Counted from the stretch's first letter, positions 24,393 to 33,608 are shown. The stretch is 41,819 nucleotides of DNA from Paenibacillus barengoltzii NBRC 101215 (GCF_004000745.1 NZ_BILV01000055.1:1-41819), one strand, 5' to 3'. Notes: generated by a model from the letters alone, not told the origin. Numbers and translations are program-made.

Positions 24393-26189
24393 TTAATCAT
24401 CCAGAGAATGCATCAGAGGCAGCTCCAGAATAAACGTTGTCCCTTCGCCTACCTTGCTCTCCACGCGGATGCTGCCGCGGTGCAGATCGACAAGGTGCTT
24501 GACGATGGACAAACCAAGTCCTGTCCCACCGGAGCTGCGAGATCTAGCTTTGTCCACCCGGTAGAACCGTTCAAAAATTCGCGGCAAATCCTTCTTCGGA
24601 ATGCCAATCCCCGTATCGCTGACGAGAATACGCACCTTCTCCTCGTCCCCGCCTTCGCCTATGATGCTAGCGGATACTCGAACTTTCCCGCCTTCCAGGG
24701 AATAGCTGATCGCATTGGACAGCAAATTCATGAAGATTTGCCGCAGCCGGTCTTCGTCCGCTTCGATAAACAAATGCTCGGGCACGTCATGCGACATCGA
24801 GATCGACTTCTTCTCCGCAGCCGGGAGAAGCACCTCATACAAGCTGTCAAACAGCTCGCTCAACTGCACTGGCGCGTACTCCAGCGGTACTCGCTTCGAT
24901 TCGATTTTGGACAGTTCCAGCAGGTCGCCAATCAGCCGGTTCAGCCGGTCGCCTTCGTCATAGATGATCTGCAGAAAAGAACGGGTGGTTTCCTCGTCCT
25001 TCACCCCGCCGGCAAGCAGCGTCTCGGCAAAGCCCTTGACCGCGGCAATGGGTGTCTTCAATTCGTGGGACACGTTGGCTACGAATTCGCTGCGCATCCG
25101 TTCCAGCTTACGAATTTCGGTAACATCCTGCACCAGGAACAACATGCCGCGATAGTTGCCATTATCCTCAAACATCGGCACCCCGTCGAAATGCAAAATT
25201 TTCTCTTCGGGATCATAGACATTACGTTCTTCCTGTACCGCTTCCTTCCGGGCGATGCCTTCCTCCATAAATTTCACGAATTCGTAATTTCGCTTAAGCT
25301 CCTGATACGGTTTGCCCAATACCATCTCGCCCTTCGTATGGAGGATGCGTTCTGCTTTCCGGTTAATCAAGGCGACATGCTCAGTGGCATCGACCATAAG
25401 AATACCGCCGGTCATATTGGCGAGGACGCTTTGCATCAAATCCTCGTTATCTCGGATCAGCTTAAGCTGCTGCTGAAGGCTGTCCGCCATTCCGTTAATC
25501 GCCATGCCCAGCTGACCGATTTCGTCCTTACGAGCCAATTTCACTCTAGCGTCGTAATCAAAACGGGAAATCCGGTGAGCTACGCGAGTAATTTGCACCA
25601 GCGGCCTTGTTAATCCCGAAGCCACTCGATAGCTCACCAGCCCCGCGATGAGGAATAAAACAAGCAACGCGCCAAAAAGCCACATCCAAGCTTGGGCAAG
25701 CCCTTCCTCCACCTCAGCCAAACTCATCGAAAGCCGAATATAACCGTCAAATCCGCCGGCGGTCACGCGTTGAGCGACATACAGCATATTTTGGCCAATC
25801 GTATCGCTGTACCGAATTGCACTCCCGACGTTCCCGCCTGCTGCAGATTCAATCTCCTGACGATGGGCATGGTTATCCATATGCTCCGGGTCGGATTCCG
25901 AATCACCAATAACGTTCCCGTCCAGGGTGATGAACGTGACCCGGGAACCGGTCAGCTCTTCGAATTTCTTCGCTTGACGTTCGTAGTAAGCCTCAGCCTC
26001 GGGATTCCCTTGGGCGGGAACGAAATCCACAGTAGCTTCCAGCAAATTAATTTCCCGGGCCATATTTTCTTCTAGCGCACGAATGTGCATATTCTTAAAC
26101 ATCTGGGCCATCGTTAGTCCGGCGGCCAACATGGAAATGCCCAGCAAAATCATCAGGATGAGGGTTAGGCGCGAGCGAAAGGTTTTCAT
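24393..26189 (-). CDS. phoR: sensor histidine kinase PhoR
   Basis: Membrane histidine kinase, 598 residues, expected to phosphorylate PhoP. Residues 7-30 and about 167-190 are membrane segments that enclose an extracytoplasmic sensor domain of about 135 residues. HAMP follows (about 190-245, ending near DEIGQLGMAINGMADSL), then a PAS domain (about 250-360). The phosphorylated His375 lies in FVANVSHELKTPIAAVKGFAETLL. The ATPase domain has NLLSNAISYS, DTGIGIPKKDLPRIFERFYR and GGTGLGLSIVKHLV. Its ATG comes two bases after the fumarase stop codon (TAACCATG), so translation is probably coupled. ResE-type kinases are similar; adjacency to phoP and the Pst genes supports PhoR. Confidence 0.9.
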   Translation of the reverse strand: MKTFRSRLTLILMILLGISMLAAGLTMAQMFKNMHIRALEENMAREINLLEATVDFVPAQGNPEAEAYYERQAKKFEELTGSRVTFITLDGNVIGDSESDPEHMDNHAHRQEIESAAGGNVGSAIRYSDTIGQNMLYVAQRVTAGGFDGYIRLSMSLAEVEEGLAQAWMWLFGALLVLFLIAGLVSYRVASGLTRPLVQITRVAHRISRFDYDARVKLARKDEIGQLGMAINGMADSLQQQLKLIRDNEDLMQSVLANMTGGILMVDATEHVALINRKAERILHTKGEMVLGKPYQELKRNYEFVKFMEEGIARKEAVQEERNVYDPEEKILHFDGVPMFEDNGNYRGMLFLVQDVTEIRKLERMRSEFVANVSHELKTPIAAVKGFAETLLAGGVKDEETTRSFLQIIYDEGDRLNRLIGDLLELSKIESKRVPLEYAPVQLSELFDSLYEVLLPAAEKKSISMSHDVPEHLFIEADEDRLRQIFMNLLSNAISYSLEGGKVRVSASIIGEGGDEEKVRILVSDTGIGIPKKDLPRIFERFYRVDKARSRSSGGTGLGLSIVKHLVDLHRGSIRVESKVGEGTTFILELPLMHSLDD

Positions 26190-26191
26190 GG

Positions 26192-27745
26192 TTATTTAAA
26201 CACCGGATCCTTAAATGCGGCGAGCTTCGCCAACGAATCCTTCTCCACACCTTCATGCAAGCTGTCCCCGTGCGAATCCATCGTCACGATCGCTGCAAAA
26301 CCTTCGACCTCCAGGTGCCACATCGCTTCCGGAACACCAAATTCCAAGAAATCAACGCCGTTGACCTTCTTGATACATTCCGCATAGTACTGTGCTGCCC
26401 CGCCAATCGCGTTCAAATACACGCCGCCATGCTCTTTCAAGGCAGCCAGCGTCTTCGGCCCCATGCCGCCCTTACCGATTACGGCGCGAATGCCAAACTT
26501 CTTCATGATATCCCCTTGATACGGTTCTTCGCGAATACTGGTCGTTGGTCCAGCCGCCTTCACGTGCCATCCTTCCTCGTCTTTTAGCATAACTGGTCCA
26601 CAGTGATAAATGACCGCACCGTTCAAATCCAGCGGAGCGTCATGATCCATTAAGTATTTGTGCAGCGCATCCCGACCAGTGTGCATTTCCCCATTGATGA
26701 TGACTACATCTCCCACCCGCAGGCTACGGATTTGCTCTTCCGTCACCGGGGTTTGCAGCACTACTTCTCGGCTGGCTGGCGCAGGTGTCCCTTCCGCAGC
26801 GGCTTCAGTTGTAACCGACTCAAATTCGTCCTCAACCGGCACCTCGCTGCCACGTTCATAAAGCCATTCCCGAATTGCGCCGGTTGCTGGATCAATCTCC
26901 ACGCCCTGACGGCGGAACGCCCAGCAGTTATAAGCAACGGAGACAAAGAAGCTTGCCGGAAGCCGATTTATCGCCCCGACTTTGCAGCCCAGCAGGGTAA
27001 CCTCTCCGCCAAAGCCCATCGTTCCAATCCCCAACTGGTTGGCGGTTTCCATAATATATTTTTCAAGTCGGTCCAAATCCGGATTAGGATTCACGTCATC
27101 CAGCGGGCGGAACAATTGCTGTTTAGCGAGCTCGTATCCTGTCGTCCGATCGCCGCCGATGCCCACGCCAAGGAATCCTGCGCTGCATCCTTGCCCCTGC
27201 GCTTGGTACACGGCATGCAGGATGCATTTACGAATACCGTCAAGGTCACGTCCGGCTCGGCCCAGTCCCTCTAACTCGGTTGGAAGGCTGTACTGGATAT
27301 TTTTATTTTCGCACCCGCCGCCTTTTAAAATCAGCCGGATGTCAATCGAATCCTGTTCCCATTGCTCGAAATGAATGACCGGCGTCCCCGGACCCAAATT
27401 GTCTCCACTGTTCGCTCCGGTGAGTGAATCCACCGAATTGGAACGCAGCTTACCTTCTTCCGTGGCACGCTTCACCGCAGCGTGAATCGCCTTCTTCATT
27501 TCAATTTGATTCGCCCCTACCGGCGTGTGGATCATAAACGTGAGCATCCCGGTATCTTGGCAGATCGGTGAAACTTGCTCCTCTGCCATCCGAATGTTCT
27601 GCGCAATGGTTGACATGGCCAACCCGGCCCGTGTCGCCCGGTTTTCTAAGGCACGGCCCCGATTCACTGCACGACGAACGTCGCCCGGCAATTTCGTTGA
27701 AGCTTCCACAATCAATTCGTATACGCTTTCTTCAAACTGGTGCAT
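26192..27745 (-). CDS. class I fumarate hydratase (iron-sulfur)
   Basis: TCA-cycle enzyme that interconverts fumarate and malate with a labile 4Fe-4S cluster, 517 residues in one chain with the N-terminal alpha and C-terminal beta parts fused. Cluster cysteines are likely those in VSPICQDTGM, GGGCENKN and GCSAGFLGVGIGGDRTTGY. The C-terminal part has SLRVGDVVIINGEMHTGRDA, AGPTTSIRE and GKGGMGPKTLAALKEHGG. The start is taken at ATG 27745 (MHQFEESVYEL) after GGAGAGGGG; a further ATG at 27772 lies upstream of that site. A linker rich in Ala and Glu (about residues 318-335) joins the halves. It is directly followed by phoR. Confidence 0.94.
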   Translation of the reverse strand: MHQFEESVYELIVEASTKLPGDVRRAVNRGRALENRATRAGLAMSTIAQNIRMAEEQVSPICQDTGMLTFMIHTPVGANQIEMKKAIHAAVKRATEEGKLRSNSVDSLTGANSGDNLGPGTPVIHFEQWEQDSIDIRLILKGGGCENKNIQYSLPTELEGLGRAGRDLDGIRKCILHAVYQAQGQGCSAGFLGVGIGGDRTTGYELAKQQLFRPLDDVNPNPDLDRLEKYIMETANQLGIGTMGFGGEVTLLGCKVGAINRLPASFFVSVAYNCWAFRRQGVEIDPATGAIREWLYERGSEVPVEDEFESVTTEAAAEGTPAPASREVVLQTPVTEEQIRSLRVGDVVIINGEMHTGRDALHKYLMDHDAPLDLNGAVIYHCGPVMLKDEEGWHVKAAGPTTSIREEPYQGDIMKKFGIRAVIGKGGMGPKTLAALKEHGGVYLNAIGGAAQYYAECIKKVNGVDFLEFGVPEAMWHLEVEGFAAIVTMDSHGDSLHEGVEKDSLAKLAAFKDPVFK

Positions 27746-27843
27746 GATCCAAGAATCCCCTCTCCCTGCCATCTTGTTAGTACCTTTGGCGCAAAATATG
27801 ATTCATCCCATGATGTCTTTAACATATCGCATTCTTTAGATTC

Positions 27844-27943
27844 ATAATAACATAAGAACTCGATTCGGTTGACGATTTCTGTCCAAAATCAGCTCCGAAT
27901 TCAGTGAGATTTATCACTGAACAATTTCTATAGAGGGCTGATT
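27844..27943. other. nested inverted repeats upstream of fumarase
   Basis: TTCAGTGA (27900-27907) and TCACTGAA (27914-27921) form a perfect hairpin or operator with a six-base centre. Outside it AATCAGC (27887-27893) and GCTGATT (27937-27943) also pair. A TATTAT at 27844-27849 on the minus strand may be the fumarase -10, which would place these elements just upstream of the promoter. Confidence 0.45.
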
Positions 27944-27948
27944 CTGCG

Positions 27949-28006
27949 AAAAAAACGGATAGAACCCTCAAGCTGTTCGGTCCTGTGCCGAATTTCCTGA
28001 GGGTTC
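27949..28006 (-). terminator. terminator of the short-chain dehydrogenase gene
   Basis: On the minus strand GAACCCTCA pairs with TGAGGGTTC around a long loop that has an inner CGG/CCG. A run of seven T follows six bases later. Confidence 0.65.
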
Positions 28007-28048
28007 GATTACATGAATTGATCCAATCTCAGAATCTTAGCCTGAAGG

Positions 28049-28918
28049 CTAGCCGTTGACAATCTCACCGCCGTTGATATGCAGCACCTGGCCGCTCATA
28101 TACGAAGAATCATCCGAAGCCAAGAAGACGTAAGCCGGAGCCAACTCCTCCGGTTGACCAGGCCGTTGCATTGGCGTTGTTCCACCAAATTCGGATACTT
28201 GCTTCGCATCGAAGGTAGACGGGATGAGGGGCGTCCAGATCGGTCCCGGGGCAACAGCATTCACCCGGATGCCTTTGCTTCCAACAACGTTCATCGATAA
28301 CGCCCGTGTGAAGCTGACAATTGCCCCTTTCGTGGCGGAGTAGTCAATCAGCTGCGGGTTGCCTTTATAAGCCGTTACCGATGCCGTATTAATAATTGAG
28401 CTGCCCTTGCGTAAATGCGGCATCGCTGCCTTCGTCAAATAAAACATGGAAAAGATGTTCGTCCGGAATGTCTTCTCCAGTTGTGCCGCCGAAATGGCTG
28501 TAATGTCTGGCTGCGGATGCTGCTCAGCCGCATTGTTCACCAGGATGTCCAAGCGTCCGAGCTCCTGTACCGTCTGTTGTACCGCCTTCTCGGCAAATGC
28601 TTCGTCGCCGATATCACCGGCGATCAACAGGCATTTGCGTCCTTCTTGTTCGACTTCCTGTCGAGTCACGTTCGCATCCTCGTGTTCATTTAAGTAAACG
28701 ATGGCCACATCGGCACCCTCTTTAGCGTAAGCTACCGCCACCGCCCGGCCAATACCGCTGTCACCTCCGGTGATCAACGCCACTTTGCCCTTTAGCTTGC
28801 CTGCTGCCTTGTAGTTCCCTTCATATTCTGGACGCGGGTGCATCTCGGATTCGATACCTGGCTGATGGTTTTGATGCTGAGGCGGCAAGGTTTGCTTCGC
28901 TTGTCCATTACCTGCCAT
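28049..28918 (-). CDS. short-chain dehydrogenase/reductase, YdaD/GspA39-like
   Basis: NAD(P)-dependent oxidoreductase of the classical SDR family, 289 residues. The ATG at 28918 follows AAAGGAGG; a GTG at 28978 is a weaker alternative. A hydrophilic lead (QTLPPQHQNHQPGIESEMHP) typical of the general-stress group precedes the Rossmann fold: GGDSGIGRAVA (TGxxxGxG) at about residues 51-61, NNAAEQHPQPDI, the catalytic Ser in INTASVTAYKGN, and Tyr/Lys in DYSATKGA (about residues 197-204). NAVAPGPIWTPLIPS and the terminal SGQVLHINGGEIVNG are also typical. The substrate is not known. Stress induction is inferred from the family only. Confidence 0.93.
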   Translation of the reverse strand: MAGNGQAKQTLPPQHQNHQPGIESEMHPRPEYEGNYKAAGKLKGKVALITGGDSGIGRAVAVAYAKEGADVAIVYLNEHEDANVTRQEVEQEGRKCLLIAGDIGDEAFAEKAVQQTVQELGRLDILVNNAAEQHPQPDITAISAAQLEKTFRTNIFSMFYLTKAAMPHLRKGSSIINTASVTAYKGNPQLIDYSATKGAIVSFTRALSMNVVGSKGIRVNAVAPGPIWTPLIPSTFDAKQVSEFGGTTPMQRPGQPEELAPAYVFLASDDSSYMSGQVLHINGGEIVNG

Positions 28919-28953
28919 TGCTGCATCCTCCTTTACGGTAATTGGTGAACCTC

Positions 28954-28967
28954 GGTACGAACGTACC
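28954..28967. promoter_or_regulatory. palindrome upstream of the dehydrogenase gene
   Basis: GGTACG and CGTACC flank two bases, a perfect dyad between the glycosyltransferase and dehydrogenase genes, 36 bp before the latter's start. It may be an operator; the binding protein is unknown. Confidence 0.35.
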
Positions 28968-29017
28968 TGTCCACTCACTCACCTCTTAGGATAGCCTGAC
29001 ATCCCCAGCTTATCCGT

Positions 29018-29908
29018 CTATGATTTCCAATGGACCCCGAATCGTTCAAACAACCATGCTGCATCGTGCTTCCGCAGGGAAGCAAATTTCTCCTTCCGAG
29101 CTAATGCCAGTGGGCTGAGCTGTGCTGCTTCCAACAACTCTTCGCCAAACGCCTGATTCACCTGTTCCCTACAAACCGAAGTCAGTTCATCCCCAAAATG
29201 TAAGTTCGCAAGGGTCAGTAGATCCACACCCCACATTTCCCGGCTATTGTCATAGGGGAAATTCTGACGGAAGACTTGCATTAACGTCACATCCGGGACA
29301 ATCTGGCAGGTTCTCCCCTGCAACCAGAGCCTCAAGGAAAATTCCGCCGTCTCCACATCCTTGCCGAAAAAGCCGTCCACCAGCCCCTCCATCTCGCGAA
29401 ACGTACTACGCCCGACGGCAAAGCATTCCCAAGACAACCACGGGATGTCCAGGTTCTGATCTGCACGCTGGATCGGGTAGCGGCGCAACAAGCCAATCAT
29501 CCCTCCGACCTCCTTGCTGGCCGGGACGGTGGAACGTTCACTCTTCTCAAAAGCCGGGGATACGGCATCGGCTTGTCCCTGCATAAGCGGCTCCAACAGC
29601 CGCTCCATCCATCCGTCATCATAATATAAATGAGAGCCGCTGAAGATCAGATAATCCCCCCTAGCATGCGCTGCACCGAGATTACGCGCCGATGTTCCGG
29701 GCTCCCCCTTGATCCGTTGAAACGGCTGATCAAACCGATAGTTCATCAAGAAATCACAGCACCCGTCAATCGAACCTTCATCAACGATGATCACTTCATA
29801 CGGCAAGGTCGTCTGCGACACTTTCAAAGATTCCATCGTCGTGTACAAATCGATTCCATTATTCTTGACTGCGATAATAATTGATACTGATGTTGATGAG
29901 GAAGACAT
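29018..29908 (-). CDS. family 2 glycosyltransferase
   Basis: A GT-A fold sugar transferase of 296 residues, probably acting on a cell-surface polymer in the cytoplasm. The N-terminus is typical: VSIIIAVKNNGIDLYTTMESL, followed by VIIVDEGSIDGCCDFL (nucleotide-sugar binding) and GTSARNLGAAHARGDYLIFSGSHLYYDD, where the usual DxD position reads SGS. GKDVETAEFSLRLWLQGRTCQIVPDVTLMQVFRQNFPY resembles the acceptor-side ED motif. There is no membrane segment. AAGGAG precedes the ATG. Neighbours give no hint of its pathway, as the dehydrogenase downstream is stress-type. Confidence 0.88.
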   Translation of the reverse strand: MSSSSTSVSIIIAVKNNGIDLYTTMESLKVSQTTLPYEVIIVDEGSIDGCCDFLMNYRFDQPFQRIKGEPGTSARNLGAAHARGDYLIFSGSHLYYDDGWMERLLEPLMQGQADAVSPAFEKSERSTVPASKEVGGMIGLLRRYPIQRADQNLDIPWLSWECFAVGRSTFREMEGLVDGFFGKDVETAEFSLRLWLQGRTCQIVPDVTLMQVFRQNFPYDNSREMWGVDLLTLANLHFGDELTSVCREQVNQAFGEELLEAAQLSPLALARKEKFASLRKHDAAWLFERFGVHWKS

Positions 29909-30072
29909 ACATGATCTCCTTATATTTAGTAAGAATAAATAATAGGATATAATTTAGTAAATCCTGTAATTCCATAATAACCCAATTCGTACTTTCAGTA
30001 AATACAAACAAAACCTGTAGTTTATTATCTTTCCAACAGGTTCTAACTTAAGGTAAATACAGGAGGGGTAAT
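29909..30072. promoter_or_regulatory. AT-rich divergent control region
   Basis: Region between the glycosyltransferase and the XRE regulator genes. TTTAGTAA occurs twice and TTTCAGTAAA once. A TATAAT-like stretch lies near 29950. AACCTGT (30012-30018) and ACAGGTT (30036-30042) form an inverted repeat near the regulator's start that could be its own operator. No firm promoter can be assigned. Confidence 0.35.
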
Positions 30073-30426
30073 ATGGATTACGAGGCATTGGGGAAAAGGC
30101 TGCGTCAAGAACGGCATAAAATGCACTTGACCCAGGAAAAACTCGCCGAACGCATTGAAGTTTCGGACGCATACATAGGGCAAATCGAACGGGGAGAACG
30201 TAGTCTATCCCTGGAAACGCTGGTGAAATTGGCGAATCAATTGGGTGTTACCGTTGATTATTTGCTCCACGATTCGATTGAGATTAGTGACGATCATTTC
30301 TTGGATCAGATCCAACAGATCGTCATGAACCGTTCTACGAAAGAGAAGCAACTGGCGCTCGATATTTTAAAATTAATGTTCACCCATTTGGACGAGTTGA
30401 AAAAGGCGAATCAAAGTCCTTCCTGA
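30073..30426 (+). CDS. XRE family transcriptional regulator
   Basis: A 117-residue DNA-binding protein of the Cro/CI type. Residues 6-60 form the HTH_3 domain: LGKRLRQERHKMHLTQEKLAERIEVSDAYIGQIERGER with the recognition helix near residues 30-40, followed by SLETLVKLANQLGVTVDYLL. The C-terminal 55 residues are helical and charged and probably dimerise. AGGAGGGG lies before the ATG. It is divergent from the glycosyltransferase gene and followed by a strong terminator. The target is unknown; the dyad just upstream suggests autoregulation. Confidence 0.93.
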   Translation: MDYEALGKRLRQERHKMHLTQEKLAERIEVSDAYIGQIERGERSLSLETLVKLANQLGVTVDYLLHDSIEISDDHFLDQIQQIVMNRSTKEKQLALDILKLMFTHLDELKKANQSPS

Positions 30427-30436
30427 ACTTAGCGCC

Positions 30437-30456
30437 AACGCTGTTTAAACAGCGTT
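30437..30456. repeat. perfect 20-bp palindrome
   Basis: AACGCTGTTTAAACAGCGTT is its own reverse complement. It lies 11 bp after the XRE gene stop and just before the terminator. Confidence 0.8.
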
Positions 30457-30460
30457 CAAC

Positions 30461-30500
30461 AAAAAGACCTGCCGGTAGATCTACCGTCAGGTCTTTTTTT
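30461..30500. terminator. bidirectional terminator, XRE gene and membrane protein gene
   Basis: AAAAAGACCTG and CAGGTCTTTTT flank CGGTAGATCTACCG with one internal mismatch pair. There is an A run on the left and seven T on the right, so it works in both directions. Confidence 0.9.
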
Positions 30501-30506
30501 GATCCA

Positions 30507-30932
30507 TTAAATGATGGTGCTGAACACCATAAAGAACGAAATGAGCAACACCGTCACAGAGAGCAGAGCGCTTAATGTACGAAGCTTCCCTTCCTCTGCC
30601 GTCACCGTTTGATTCTTGCGAATGCCATCCAGCGCTAAACGCAGCGGCTTGCCCATAATTCCGCTAAATGCACCGATCGCTAAATACAAGATCACGATCA
30701 CGATCATCCATGCGACGGAATAATCGCCTTGTCCAATCAAATAACCGCCCGTCAACAATTGGATGATCAGCCCGATTTGTGCGTATCGGTTCAAAGAGAT
30801 CACTGCTGATACCGTACCCTCCTGAGCTGCCAGCGATAATTTGCCGATCCGGCCGAGTACAAACGGCAGAACCAGATAGAAGCCAAGCGCCAATGCGCCG
30901 ACAATATGTAGGAATAACATAACTTGGTACAT
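30507..30932 (-). CDS. four-helix membrane protein of unknown function
   Basis: A 141-residue protein with four membrane segments (about residues 5-27, 48-68, 74-94 and 118-140). It begins MYQVMLFLHIVGALALGFYL, with a His in the first helix as in DUF2269 and copper-resistance-D-like proteins. A cytoplasmic loop GKPLRLALDGIRKNQTVTAEEGK links helices three and four. AAAGGACGG lies upstream of the ATG. It is monocistronic between terminators. The family is not certain and no function is claimed. Confidence 0.8.
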   Translation of the reverse strand: MYQVMLFLHIVGALALGFYLVLPFVLGRIGKLSLAAQEGTVSAVISLNRYAQIGLIIQLLTGGYLIGQGDYSVAWMIVIVILYLAIGAFSGIMGKPLRLALDGIRKNQTVTAEEGKLRTLSALLSVTVLLISFFMVFSTII

Positions 30933-31034
30933 GAACGTAACCGTCCTTTCGTGTCAATTACATTTATTATAATCTATTTTCTTTATGGATGGAAACAAAG
31001 AATGGTAACCAAAGAAATTGCTGAATTACAAGGT

Positions 31035-31070
31035 AAAAAAGCCCTCCCTGCCAAACGCTAGGGAGGGCTT
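31035..31070 (-). terminator. terminator of citZ-icd
   Basis: On the minus strand AAGCCCTCCCT pairs perfectly with AGGGAGGGCTT, followed by TTTTA. Confidence 0.92.
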
Positions 31071-31111
31071 ACTTCAACGGAGATTGTCCTGCTGTAGCTT
31101 AAAATGAACGA

Positions 31112-32407
31112 TTACATGTTTTTGATGACATGATCAGCAAACTCGGAGCATTTCACTTCCGTTGCTCCGTCCATCAAGCGGGCAAAGTCGTAGGTCACCG
31201 TTTTGTTGTTAATCGAAACTTCCAAGCCTTTATAGATCAAATCCGCAGCTTCTTGCCAGCCCAGATGCTCCAACATCATGACGCCGGACAGAATGACGGA
31301 GCCCGGGTTTACCACGTCGAGATCGGCATATTTCGGAGCTGTACCGTGGGTGGCTTCGAAGATCGCGTGGCCGGTGACATAGTTAATGTTAGCGCCTGGC
31401 GCGATACCGATACCGCCAACTTGTGCAGCCAAGGCATCAGACAAGTAGTCGCCGTTCAGATTGAGCGTAGCGATGACGTCAAAATCCGTCGGCCGCGTTA
31501 ATACTTGTTGAAGCGCAATATCGGCAATGGCATCTTTCACGATAATCTTGCCTTCGGCTTCTGCTGCCTTCTGCGCTTGGTTCGCTGCATCCACACCGGA
31601 CTGCTCCTTAATCCGGTCGTATTCAGCCCAAGTAAACACTTTATCGCCGAATTCAGCTTCCGCTACTTCATAACCCCAATTCTTAAACGCGCCTTCCGTA
31701 AACTTCATGATGTTGCCTTTATGCACCAGAGTCACGCTCTTACGGCCGTGCTTGATTGCATATTCAACCGCTGCACGGACGAGACGCTTCGAACCTTCTT
31801 CCGAAACCGGCTTGATCCCGATACCGGACGTTTCCGGGAAGCGGATCTTCTTCACAGCCATTTCGTTTTGCAGGAAGGCCAGTACTTTCTTCACTTCCTC
31901 GGAGCCTTCTTTATACTCGATGCCGGCATAGATATCCTCGGTGTTCTCCCGGAAAATCACCATGTCCACGAGCTCAGGATGCTTCACCGGAGACGGCACG
32001 CCTTGGAAGTAACGGACCGGACGGAGGCAGACGTACAGGTCCAGCTCCTGACGGAGCGCTACGTTCAGCGAGCGGATACCGCCGCCGATCGGCGTTGTCA
32101 ACGGTCCTTTAATGGCCACGATATACTCACGGATCGCCGTCAGCGTATCTGCTGGCAGCCACTCCCCGTATGTATTGAAGGCCTTCTCGCCGGCGAACAC
32201 TTCATACCAAGCGATTTTCTTCTCACCGCCGTAGGCTTTCTCCACGGCGGCGTCGAGTACACGTTTCGAAGCTTTCCAAATATCACGGCCAGTCCCGTCG
32301 CCCTCAATAAACGGAATGATCGGGTTGTTCGGCACTTGGAGCTTCCCATTCTGAATTGTAATTTTCTCGCCTTCAGTAGGAAGATCAAACTTTTCGAGTT
32401 TCAACAT
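31112..32407 (-). CDS. icd: isocitrate dehydrogenase (NADP+)
   Basis: TCA-cycle enzyme converting isocitrate to 2-oxoglutarate, 431 residues as in Bacillus and E. coli. The sequence shows [16 protein letters not shown], the isocitrate-binding loop [27 protein letters not shown] (with the Ser phosphorylated in E. coli), [50 protein letters not shown], and the NADP-binding [10 protein letters not shown]. It begins 88 bp after citZ with AAGGAGG and ends at a strong terminator. The mdh gene that follows icd in B. subtilis is missing. Confidence 0.97.
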   Translation of the reverse strand: MLKLEKFDLPTEGEKITIQNGKLQVPNNPIIPFIEGDGTGRDIWKASKRVLDAAVEKAYGGEKKIAWYEVFAGEKAFNTYGEWLPADTLTAIREYIVAIKGPLTTPIGGGIRSLNVALRQELDLYVCLRPVRYFQGVPSPVKHPELVDMVIFRENTEDIYAGIEYKEGSEEVKKVLAFLQNEMAVKKIRFPETSGIGIKPVSEEGSKRLVRAAVEYAIKHGRKSVTLVHKGNIMKFTEGAFKNWGYEVAEAEFGDKVFTWAEYDRIKEQSGVDAANQAQKAAEAEGKIIVKDAIADIALQQVLTRPTDFDVIATLNLNGDYLSDALAAQVGGIGIAPGANINYVTGHAIFEATHGTAPKYADLDVVNPGSVILSGVMMLEHLGWQEAADLIYKGLEVSINNKTVTYDFARLMDGATEVKCSEFADHVIKNM

Positions 32408-32495
32408 TTTTTACGTTTTCCTCCTTCAAGTCTGTTTGCTGCATCTCACGGTCTCCATTTTACCACAATGTTCCTTGGAGCTCCCGTATTGCGGT

Positions 32496-33608
32496 TTATC
32501 TTAGTTCGATAGGAATGTATTTCTGATTGGTCGCACCGGTATATTCCGCACGAGGACGGATCAGACGGTTATCTTCCAACTGCTCCAGAATATGAGCTGT
32601 CCAACCGGACAAGCGGCTGATGGCAAAAATCGGCGTAAACAGGTCACGCGGAATGCCCAACATCGTATAGACGGAAGCAGAGTAGAAGTCAACGTTTGGC
32701 TTCAGCCCTTTTTGCGAAGTAACCAACTGTTCCACTTTGACAGAAATATCGTACAATGTGCTATCGCCCTTCAGAATACTCAACTGGCGGGACATATTTT
32801 GCAGGTGTTTTGCCCGCGGATCGCCGTTTTTGTATACCCGGTGGCCAAAGCCCATAATTTTCTCCTTATTGGCCAGCTTCTTCAGAATATACGGCTCTAC
32901 TTGATCGAGCGTCCCGATCTCGGCCAGCATAATCATTACCGCTTCATTGGCACCGCCGTGCAACGGTCCCTTCAAGGTGCCAATCGCGGAGGTTACTCCG
33001 GAGTAAATATCAGACAGCGTTGCGATCGTGACCCGTGCAGAGAACGTCGAAGCATTCAACTCGTGGTCGGCATGCAGCACCAACGCTTGATCTAAGGCGC
33101 GAACGGCAATCGGATCCGGTTCTTCGCCCGTCAGCATATACAGGAAGTTGTGCGCGATCGATACGTTCTTGAGCGGAGCCACAGGCTCCTTGCCTTCCCG
33201 GATCCGGGCAAACGCGGCAATCAGAGTTGGAATTTGAGTTTGCAGCTTAATCGCCTTTAATTGGTTGCTTTCGCGGGAGTTGTCATTGGCGTTCTCATCA
33301 TACAAAGCAAGAGCCGATACGGCAGTACGAAGCACTGCCATCGTGTTAGCAGTCTGCGGATACAGCTTCATCTGTTCTAGCACCGCTTCAGGAACTTCGG
33401 CATAATCGCTGAATTGCTGCCGCAGGCGGTCCAATTCGGCTCGATTAGGCAATTTACCGTACCACAACAAATAAGCTGTTTCTTCAAAACTCGCACGTTC
33501 CGCCAATTCGTCGATATTGATACCACGATAAGCGAGAACGCCATCATGTATGGAGCTGATCGAAGAGGTTGCCGCAACAATGCCTTCCAGGCCTTTCGTA
33601 GCTGTCAT
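32496..33608 (-). CDS. citZ: citrate synthase
   Basis: Condenses acetyl-CoA and oxaloacetate, 370 residues (type II-like Gram-positive form). Catalytic residues are visible in LHADHELNASTFSARV (His), GFGHRVYKNGDPRAK (His) and PNVDFYSASVYTMLGIP (Asp). The N-terminus GLEGIVAATSSISSIHDGVLAYRGINIDELAE and the C-terminus RPRAEYTGATNQKYIPIELR are typical. It is the first gene of citZ-icd, behind AAAGGAGAG. Confidence 0.97.
   Translation of the reverse strand: MTATKGLEGIVAATSSISSIHDGVLAYRGINIDELAERASFEETAYLLWYGKLPNRAELDRLRQQFSDYAEVPEAVLEQMKLYPQTANTMAVLRTAVSALALYDENANDNSRESNQLKAIKLQTQIPTLIAAFARIREGKEPVAPLKNVSIAHNFLYMLTGEEPDPIAVRALDQALVLHADHELNASTFSARVTIATLSDIYSGVTSAIGTLKGPLHGGANEAVMIMLAEIGTLDQVEPYILKKLANKEKIMGFGHRVYKNGDPRAKHLQNMSRQLSILKGDSTLYDISVKVEQLVTSQKGLKPNVDFYSASVYTMLGIPRDLFTPIFAISRLSGWTAHILEQLEDNRLIRPRAEYTGATNQKYIPIELR

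Noticed and set aside
24375..25613. 412-codon plus-strand frame opposite phoR
   Set aside because: Antisense shadow of a clear histidine kinase with all motifs on the other strand.
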